Under the pieces are notes generated by a model. That model did not search any database. It saw only the letters and a list, made by a program, of their open reading frames with translations, and was not told the DNA's origin. From positions 1 to 10,381 of the forward strand of contig JAMCQK010000020.1 in assembly GCA_023382135.1 (NCBI GenBank): a DNA stretch of 10,381 nt. The letters run 5' to 3'. Shown here piece after piece: positions 6,406-10,381 of this stretch. The translations under genes and the position numbers were made by a program. This stretch comes from Deinococcus sp. Its GTDB lineage: Bacteria > Deinococcota > Deinococci > Deinococcales > Thermaceae. Positions within the stretch are counted from its first letter, which is position 1. Each line of letters begins with the position of its first letter.

Positions 6406-7257
6406 ATGTTTGAACCAGGACTGCTCAAAGACAAGGTGGTGCTGGTGACCGGCGGAGGCACTGGCCTGGGCCGCTCCATGAGCACGCGCTTTTTGCAGCT
6501 AGGAGCCCAGGTGGCGATCACCAGCCGCAGAGCGGAAGTAATCGAAAAAGCCGCACAGGAAATGACGGCAGAAGCTGGCGGCCAAGTATTTGCGACGCCA
6601 GCTGACGTGCGCGACCCGGACGCAGTGACAAAGATGCTGGATGCGGTCGAAGCGCATTTCGGCAGGGTTGACGTGCTGGTAAACAACGCGGCGGGCAACT
6701 TCATCTCCCCCACCGAAAGGCTTTCGCACCGGGCGGTGGACAGAGTGCTGGGGATAGTACTGCACGGGACTTTCTACTGCACCTTGGAGCTCGGCAAGCG
6801 CTGGATTGCGGCAGGCCAGAAAGGCGCTGTGCTCAACATTGCCACCACCTATGCCCAGAGCGGCTCGGGCTACGTAGTCCCCTCGGCTGTGGCCAAAGCG
6901 GGCGTTGTGGCGCTCACCAAGTCGCTGGCGGCGGAGTGGGGCAAGTACGGGATCCGGCTGAACGCCATTGCCCCTGGCCCCTTTCCCACCGAAGGCGCTT
7001 GGAGCCGCCTGATGCCCACGCCAGAAATTCAGCGGCTGTTTGAAGAGCGCATTCCCCTTAGGCGCATGGGTGAGCACCAGGAGCTTGCCAACCTGGCCTC
7101 ATATTTGATTTCCGATTACGCCGGGTTTATTACCGGCGATCTGATCTCGATTGATGGTGGCGAGACCGCCTGGAACGCTGGGGAGTTCAACGTGCTCGAC
7201 GCGGTAACCAAGGAGCAGTGGGACGCCCTCGAGGCTTTGCGGAAAAAGGGCGCATAA
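6406..7257 (+). CDS. SDR-family 2,4-dienoyl-CoA reductase (DECR-like)
   Basis: A 283-residue short-chain dehydrogenase/reductase. The Rossmann glycine motif TGGGTGLG is at 15-22, NNAAGNF at 93-99, and the PG motif in IAPGPFPTEGAWSR at 188-201. The usual Ser-Tyr-x-x-x-Lys arrangement is absent. Instead Tyr149, Ser160 and Lys164 have the same spacing (11 and 4) as Tyr199, Ser210 and Lys214 of human mitochondrial DECR1, as recalled. The C-terminus also matches DECR1, including ELANLA, SDYA, GEFN and VTKEQWD. Such enzymes use NADPH to reduce 2,4-dienoyl-CoA in the beta-oxidation of polyunsaturated fatty acids; this differs from the FMN/Fe-S FadH of E. coli. AGGAGG at 6395-6400 is 5 nt before the ATG. 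No strong promoter is visible in the 41-bp divergent gap. A related SDR acting on another acyl-CoA is possible. Confidence 0.88.
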   Translation: MFEPGLLKDKVVLVTGGGTGLGRSMSTRFLQLGAQVAITSRRAEVIEKAAQEMTAEAGGQVFATPADVRDPDAVTKMLDAVEAHFGRVDVLVNNAAGNFISPTERLSHRAVDRVLGIVLHGTFYCTLELGKRWIAAGQKGAVLNIATTYAQSGSGYVVPSAVAKAGVVALTKSLAAEWGKYGIRLNAIAPGPFPTEGAWSRLMPTPEIQRLFEERIPLRRMGEHQELANLASYLISDYAGFITGDLISIDGGETAWNAGEFNVLDAVTKEQWDALEALRKKGA

Positions 7258-7543
7258 AATATCGGCTACAAAACGCTTCGCTCCCATAACCAGCAGCGGG
7301 GTTTGGCCAGCACGGCTAGCAACCAAGTTTCCTGCTTGACTTGCTTGCTTTTCCTGCCTTCATCCAGTATCAACTTGATGGTGGCGGCTGATCGCTTGCG
7401 CTTGGCTTAGAGCTGGGTTTCGGCTCCAACGCGTTTTAGTCCGGTGCGCTACTGCCCCAGGGCAAGCATCTGGGCACGGAAGAAACCGCGGGCGCGCAAG
7501 CTCCAGTGCTACTGCTAACAAACAAGTAGGAGCAGCCTCTTAT
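7258..7543. other. 286-bp stretch without a convincing gene
   Basis: It lies between the 3' ends of two convergent genes, so no promoter is required here and no intrinsic terminator with a T-run is seen. GGTT and AACC near 7300-7325 allow a weak imperfect hairpin. One minus-strand frame from about 7521 to 7259 reads through with two internal stops and could be a decayed coding fragment, but I recognise no family in it. A direct CTTGCTTGCTT run lies near 7340-7352. Confidence 0.4.
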
Positions 7544-7933
7544 CTAAAACTCTATCTCCATCTTGTAACGGTCACTGCTGCTATCAGCGTCCAGTCTGAA
7601 CTTGAAGAGCTCGCCCTTGCGCTGGTAAGTGGCCTCTATCTTGGTGGTTTTGCCGAAGCCGCTACGCTTCAGTGTCCAGCGGAGCCACCCTTTCTCTGAA
7701 AGCTGTTGGTGGAAAAAAGCATAGACTTTTTCCAGATCGTCACCGGTCGCAAAATCAGCCTGGCTGGAACCGTCCTTTTTTTCCTCGAACTTGAGGAGCT
7801 TGCTGTTGGGGTAAAAAGTCAGGCCAATCTTGCTATTGGCCAGAATGGGTTTGGCCGAAGCCGTAATCTGAAGCGTGGTCACGGGAGCACAGGCTGCAAG
7901 CAGTCCGACGAGAGCTATCACCGGCAGTCTCAT
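7544..7933 (-). CDS. Small predicted lipoprotein, unknown function
   Basis: A 129-residue protein that I do not recognise. The N-terminus has one arginine, a hydrophobic core and a lipobox LAAC (12-15), predicting cleavage before Cys15 and lipid anchoring to a membrane. The mature part (about 115 residues) is charged. It contains a DDLEKVYAFFHQQLSEKGW segment, a common pattern in small lipoproteins that carry a residue-by-residue beta-rich domain, followed by alternating strand-like, lysine-rich sequence to the C-terminus. There is no cysteine after the lipobox. The gene has no Shine-Dalgarno; TACAGT lies 7 nt before the ATG, suggesting a leaderless mRNA. It is divergent from cutA, with 132 bp between starts, and convergent with the dehydrogenase gene. 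The lipobox and normal codon use argue for a real gene; function is unknown. Confidence 0.8.
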   Translation of the reverse strand: MRLPVIALVGLLAACAPVTTLQITASAKPILANSKIGLTFYPNSKLLKFEEKKDGSSQADFATGDDLEKVYAFFHQQLSEKGWLRWTLKRSGFGKTTKIEATYQRKGELFKFRLDADSSSDRYKMEIEF

Positions 7934-7940
7934 GCTAAAA

Positions 7941-7946
7941 ACTGTA
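7941..7946 (-). promoter_or_regulatory. Leaderless-type -10 for the lipoprotein gene
   Basis: On the minus strand TACAGT lies 7 nt before the ATG, with no Shine-Dalgarno between. It matches TANNNT at the distance expected for a leaderless transcript. No convincing -35 is found at 16-18 bp. Confidence 0.45.
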
Positions 7947-8065
7947 GCGCACTATCGTACCGCTTGCATGACGATGGGTTTAGGTTGTCTTAACCTTAGG
8001 GTTTATGTTGTGTACAGGAGTTTGGATAAACGGCCTTACTGGATTGCCGCGAAACGGAGATTGAG

Positions 8066-8383
8066 ATGAGCCTGGTGATTTTGTGCACTGTCCCGGATCT
8101 GGAAACGGCAAGGAAAATTGCCTTGGCGCTGGTCGAGGAGCGCCTGGCAGCTTGCGTGAATATTGTTCCGGGTCTTGCCTCGGTTTACCGCTGGCAGGAC
8201 AAGATAGTGGAAGACAGCGAGCTGCTGTTGGTGATTAAGTCAACGGAGGAAAAATACCGGGGCCTCGAGGCCCGCATCCAGTCTCTTCATCCGTATTCCG
8301 TCCCTGAAATAATTGCATTACCAATTGACCAAGGCTCTAAAGCTTACCTGGGCTGGATTGCCCAGAGTACCAGCGAAGATTGA
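8066..8383 (+). CDS. cutA: CutA1 divalent-cation tolerance protein
   Basis: A 105-residue CutA1 protein of normal family length. Conserved blocks are present: CTVPDLETARKIA (7-19), AACVNIVPG (28-36), YRW (41-43), KSTEEKY (58-64) and HPYSVPEI (75-82), with a late YLGWI. CutA1 forms very stable ferredoxin-like trimers. It was named for copper tolerance in E. coli and has been shown to bind divalent metals, but its real role is unsettled. The protein is cytoplasmic, with no signal peptide. GGAGA (8056-8060) lies 5 nt before the ATG. The 132-bp region shared with the divergent lipoprotein gene holds GATAAA near 8025, a possible -10, but no clear -35. A CorA-like metal transporter follows 120 bp downstream; both concern divalent cations, but a shared transcript is not shown. 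Confidence 0.95.
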   Translation: MSLVILCTVPDLETARKIALALVEERLAACVNIVPGLASVYRWQDKIVEDSELLLVIKSTEEKYRGLEARIQSLHPYSVPEIIALPIDQGSKAYLGWIAQSTSED

Positions 8384-8404
8384 GGCAACAGAAACTTTAG
8401 CGCG

Positions 8405-8451
8405 GATACCGATCTTGATAGATACCCGTTAAAGCATGGTATCAACGGGTA
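8405..8451. repeat. Overlapping inverted repeats between cutA and the CorA-like gene
   Basis: GATACC occurs at 8405-8410 and 8421-8426 and its inverse GGTATC at 8438-8443. Overlapping these, TACCCGTT (8423-8430) and AACGGGTA (8444-8451) are perfect 8-bp complements with a 13-nt loop. The two pairings share bases 8423-8426 and so exclude each other, except that the first GATACC copy could pair with GGTATC in a pseudoknot-like fold. No T-run follows, so it is not a standard terminator. It lies 53-99 bp upstream of the CorA-like start and could be an operator or an RNA switch. Confidence 0.55.
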
Positions 8452-8491
8452 CTGGTTGAAGGCTCTGGCCGCATACCACGCTAACTACTAG

Positions 8492-8497
8492 TATTCT
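8492..8497 (+). promoter_or_regulatory. Leaderless-type -10 for the CorA-like gene
   Basis: TATTCT lies 6 nt before the ATG at 8504 and there is no Shine-Dalgarno. No clear -35 is present at 16-18 bp. Confidence 0.45.
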
Positions 8498-8503
8498 GAG
8501 CCT

Positions 8504-9406
8504 ATGCTCCGCGCCAAGCGCCTTGCCGATGGCTCTACCACTGGCCCGCTGGAAAGCGAAATCTGGCTTGACGTGGAAAGCCCCAGCCCAGAAGAACTCG
8601 AGGCCATTAAACCCTGGGGGCTCAACCCGCTCTCGCTGGCGGACGCGCGCGAGATCGGCCACTGGAGCCGTTTCGAACACTACCCCGAGCATCTGTTCTT
8701 AATTCTACGAACCTTGGAGCCGCCACATAACAGCAAGAGCCGTACCGAGCGGGTCTCGTATTTCTACTTCCCGGAGCGGCGCGCGCTGATAACTTTCCGC
8801 AACGAGCCGGTGGAATACCTCGAGGCCGAATGGGGAAGCTTCAAAGGCGGTAGCAGCCTTGCCCTGTGGCAGCGGCTACTGGACCGGGGAGTAGAGACCT
8901 TCTTCGACTATCTCGAGTCCCTTTATGGCCGCGTGGACGACCTGGAAGAGGAGGCGGTCGCCGGCGACCAGACGGAGCTGCCCAGAAAAGTCTTCTCGCT
9001 GAGGCGTGAGGTGCTTTATACCCGAAGGCTCTCCTCACAGGCGCGTGATGCGCTGGTTCGCCTCGAGCGCGAACCCAGCCTGGGGGCGGACGCCTATCTG
9101 TTTCGTGATTTGACGGATCGGATGGGCCGCGTCTACGAAGGCCTGGATGCCGCGCGCGATGTCCTGGCCGGCGCCCTGGAAGTTCACCTTTCCGCCCAGA
9201 ACAACAAGCTCAACCTGGTGGTGCAAAGGCTCACAGTGATCTCGACGCTGTTGCTTCCCCTCACGCTCTGGGCTGGAATCTACGGCACCAACTTCAAGAC
9301 CTTCAGCGAGTACGACTGGGCCTCGGGCAGAGCCTTCTTCTGGGGCGGACTGGTGGTCATTGGGGCCACGCTGGCCATCTGGATGAAGCGAAAAGGCTGG
9401 TGGTAG
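8504..9406 (+). CDS. CorA-family divalent metal transporter with variant GTN motif
   Basis: A 300-residue inner-membrane protein of the CorA/ZntB family, which form pentameric channels for Mg2+, Co2+ or Zn2+. A large soluble N-terminal domain (1 to about 235) is charged and helical. It is followed by TM1 (about 240-259, ending LWAGIYG), a short external loop and TM2 (about 277-294), then a basic MKRKGWW tail. The signature of CorA is Y-G-M-N at the end of TM1. Here the sequence is Y260-G261-T262-N263, so the methionine is replaced by threonine. The loop FKTFSEYDWASG keeps acidic and aromatic residues but lacks MPE. GMN changes are known to alter or abolish Mg2+ transport, and ZntB proteins carry GIN or GVN. 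The substrate is therefore uncertain. A leaderless start is likely: TATTCT lies 6 nt before the ATG. Confidence 0.88.
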   Translation: MLRAKRLADGSTTGPLESEIWLDVESPSPEELEAIKPWGLNPLSLADAREIGHWSRFEHYPEHLFLILRTLEPPHNSKSRTERVSYFYFPERRALITFRNEPVEYLEAEWGSFKGGSSLALWQRLLDRGVETFFDYLESLYGRVDDLEEEAVAGDQTELPRKVFSLRREVLYTRRLSSQARDALVRLEREPSLGADAYLFRDLTDRMGRVYEGLDAARDVLAGALEVHLSAQNNKLNLVVQRLTVISTLLLPLTLWAGIYGTNFKTFSEYDWASGRAFFWGGLVVIGATLAIWMKRKGWW

Positions 9407-9517
9407 CGGCTCTTTCACCCCGCAAAGCGCTATCCGGTAGTTCATAATCGGCAAGCTGGAGCGAAATTTTCCAACGCGGCCTTAAAAGTGTCCTGGACGG
9501 CTTTTTGGTGCAATAAA

Positions 9518-9533
9518 TAAACATAGATGTTTA
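9518..9533. promoter_or_regulatory. Palindromic operator over the regulator's -35
   Basis: TAAACAT (9518-9524) and ATGTTTA (9527-9533) are perfect inverted repeats around AG. The right arm overlaps the -35 TTTACA (9530-9535), a position typical of repression. Bound protein is unknown; autorepression by the CRP/FNR-type product is possible, though the half-site is not the TGTGA type expected for its recognition helix. Confidence 0.6.
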
Positions 9534-9558
9534 CAAAATGCTCCAGTGGTGCTACCCT
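9530..9558 (+). promoter_or_regulatory. Promoter of the CRP/FNR-family regulator
   Basis: TTTACA (9530-9535) and TACCCT (9553-9558) are separated by exactly 17 bp. The predicted start near 9565 lies at or just before the AGGAGG at 9566-9571, so the leader would be very short, about 13 nt. Confidence 0.65.
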
Positions 9559-9577
9559 TTGATTCAGGAGGACTCAT

Positions 9578-10186
9578 ATGCCCACAAGCGTACAAGACAC
9601 CATCACTTTCAATGCCGGTGAAGTCATTCTTTACCCTGGCGTGCCAGGACCCAAAGACCAGCTTTACCGGGTACGCGAGGGGCTGGTCCGGCTACAGAGC
9701 GTGGACGAGGAAGGAAACTCGCTCACGCTCCGTTTCGCGCGTCCTGGCGAGTTCTTTGGCGAAGAAGCCATCTCCGGCGACGAGCGCGCTTACTATGCCG
9801 AAGCTGTCACGCTTACCCGCGTGGACACACTTTCGCCCAAGGAGCTGACGGTGGAAGAGAACGGGCAGCTGATCGGACACCTGGTCACGGCATTGTCACA
9901 AACCTACCGCACCATTCAGCGCCTTTCCGGCCAGCGGCTCAAGAACCGCATCGCCGCCACGCTGCTCGACCTGGTCCAAACCCCGCTTGCCTACAAGGAA
10001 ACCAGTGGCAGCATGGGCGTGAAGGCCACCCATGACGAGATTGCCTCGGCGGTGGGATCGGTACGGGAAACCGTGACCAAGGTAATTGGCGAGCTTTCCC
10101 GCGAGGGCTATATCCGCTCCGGTTACGGGAAACTGGTGCTACAAAACATGCAGGGCCTCGAGGACCTTGCTCAGAAAGCAGCGTAG
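9578..10186 (+). CDS. CRP/FNR-family transcriptional regulator
   Basis: A 202-residue cytoplasmic DNA-binding regulator. The N-terminal cyclic-nucleotide-binding-type beta-roll (about 10-95) shows FNAGEVILYPG, a DEEGNSLTL strand and FFGEEAISGDERAYYAEAV (59-77). In the phosphate-binding position Arg70 is followed by Ala71 instead of the Ser/Thr of cAMP-binding CRP. A dimerisation helix (about 95-128) leads to a winged helix-turn-helix, THDEIASAVGSVRETVTKV (151-169). In the recognition helix Arg163, Glu164 and Lys168 match Arg180, Glu181 and Arg185 of E. coli CRP, suggesting a TGTGA-like site. The length and layout match the Thermus SdrP/LdrP group; SdrP is reported to act without a ligand. No FNR-type cysteines are present. 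AGGAGG at 9566-9571 is 6 nt before the ATG. The identity with SdrP is inferred. Confidence 0.9.
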   Translation: MPTSVQDTITFNAGEVILYPGVPGPKDQLYRVREGLVRLQSVDEEGNSLTLRFARPGEFFGEEAISGDERAYYAEAVTLTRVDTLSPKELTVEENGQLIGHLVTALSQTYRTIQRLSGQRLKNRIAATLLDLVQTPLAYKETSGSMGVKATHDEIASAVGSVRETVTKVIGELSREGYIRSGYGKLVLQNMQGLEDLAQKAA

Positions 10187-10200
10187 TTTTCTGGCGGTAC

Positions 10201-10227
10201 GAAGAGGCCGGTACCCACGGCTTCTTC
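10201..10227 (+). terminator. Hairpin after the regulator gene, no U-tract
   Basis: GAAGAGGCCG (10201-10210) and CGGCTTCTTC (10218-10227) pair over 10 positions with one G-U wobble, around a 7-nt loop. It starts 15 bases after the stop codon. No T-run follows, so intrinsic termination is doubtful; it may mark the transcript end or protect it. Confidence 0.4.
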
Positions 10228-10257
10228 CGCTCTATCGGCGCTGACCCAGCCCCCCTG

Positions 10258-10273
10258 TTGCAAAATTATGCAA
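10258..10273. promoter_or_regulatory. Inverted repeat upstream of the flavoprotein -10
   Basis: TTGCA (10258-10262) and TGCAA (10269-10273) are perfect inverted repeats 6 bp apart. The site sits where a -35 element would be, 17-32 bp before the -10 at 10290, and could be an operator or activator site. Confidence 0.4.
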
Positions 10274-10286
10274 ACTGGCCTTCTTC

Positions 10287-10295
10287 TGCTATAGT
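10287..10295 (+). promoter_or_regulatory. Extended -10 promoter, leaderless type, of the flavoprotein gene
   Basis: TGC followed by TATAGT (10290-10295) is an extended -10, which can work without a -35. It lies 6 nt before the ATG at 10302, and no Shine-Dalgarno is present. Confidence 0.6.
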
Positions 10296-10301
10296 CTTCC
10301 A

Positions 10302-10381
10302 ATGTCCGAGTTTACGCGGCCAGGAAGCAATCCTGAATATACCGACGTCACCATTATCGGTGCCGGTCCTTCGGGTTTGTT
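10302..10381 (+). CDS. FAD/NADPH flavoprotein, 5' end only; probably ferredoxin-NADP+ reductase
   Basis: Only 26 codons and 2 bases are in the window. They encode a 14-residue polar N-terminus and then a DVTIIGAGPSGL segment with the GxGxxG FAD-binding motif at residues 20-25. This start is typical of the thioredoxin-reductase-like ferredoxin-NADP+ reductases, which move electrons between NADPH and ferredoxin. Thioredoxin reductase or a related disulfide reductase cannot be excluded without the CxxC region further downstream. The frame stays open to the window end. Its start has no Shine-Dalgarno and a -10 6 nt upstream, indicating a leaderless mRNA. Confidence 0.75.
   Translation, partial: MSEFTRPGSNPEYTDVTIIGAGPSGL

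Noticed and set aside
7875..8069. A 64-codon plus-strand frame overlapping the cutA start by four bases
   Set aside because: Its first part is antisense to the lipoprotein gene and the rest crosses the divergent promoter region; no Shine-Dalgarno or homology is apparent.
9490..9516. GTCCTGGAC with a following T-run as a terminator for the CorA-like gene
   Set aside because: The stem is only about 4 bp with no proper loop, so the T-run near 9502 is not backed by a stable hairpin.

Overview
The window looks like chromosomal DNA from the Deinococcus-Thermus lineage, most plausibly Meiothermus or a close relative. This is inferred from moderately high G+C, the gene set, the mix of strong Shine-Dalgarno starts with apparently leaderless starts, and a 202-residue CRP/FNR regulator of the size seen in Thermus. 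No mobile element, CRISPR array, phage gene, tRNA or rRNA gene was recognised. Most genes are ordinary housekeeping or accessory genes, and I do not see a clearly new multi-gene system. The unusual signals are small: variant signature residues in two conserved proteins, regulatory palindromes, a promoter-proximal hairpin ahead of gyrA, and a heavily over-used palindromic octamer.

Layout. Positions 1-3054 (+) hold three genes for probably exported proteins: the 3' part of a DUF1800 gene, a Tat-signal DUF1501 gene and a secreted alpha/beta-hydrolase. A 72-bp imperfect palindrome separates the first two, and a short perfect hairpin sits just ahead of the ribosome binding site of the third. Positions 3055-3325 hold a near-consensus promoter followed at once by a GC-rich, terminator-like hairpin, leading into gyrA (3326-5743, +). 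A HAD-family phosphatase (5747-6364, -) converges on gyrA with a 3-bp gap and is divergent from a short-chain dehydrogenase that closely resembles mitochondrial 2,4-dienoyl-CoA reductase (6406-7257, +). After a 286-bp stretch with no convincing gene comes a small predicted lipoprotein (7544-7933, -), divergent from cutA (8066-8383, +). Then follow a CorA-family metal transporter with GTN in place of GMN (8504-9406, +), a CRP/FNR-family regulator with a palindromic operator over its -35 (9578-10186, +), and the first 26 codons of a flavoprotein, probably ferredoxin/thioredoxin-type NADPH reductase (10302 onward, +).

How the genes fit together. The first three genes are plausibly one operon for cell-envelope or periplasmic proteins of unknown joint purpose. 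The rest appear to be single-gene units with their own promoters. The dienoyl-CoA reductase belongs to beta-oxidation of unsaturated fatty acids. CutA and the CorA-like protein both concern divalent metals, but nothing shows that they are co-regulated. The regulator beside a redox flavoprotein could reflect stress or redox control, but this is only suggested by position.

Translation starts fall into two classes. DUF1501, the hydrolase, gyrA, the dehydrogenase, cutA and the regulator have clear Shine-Dalgarno sequences. The HAD, lipoprotein, CorA-like and flavoprotein genes lack one and instead have a TANNNT -10-like hexamer 6-7 nt before the start codon, as expected for leaderless mRNAs in this phylum.
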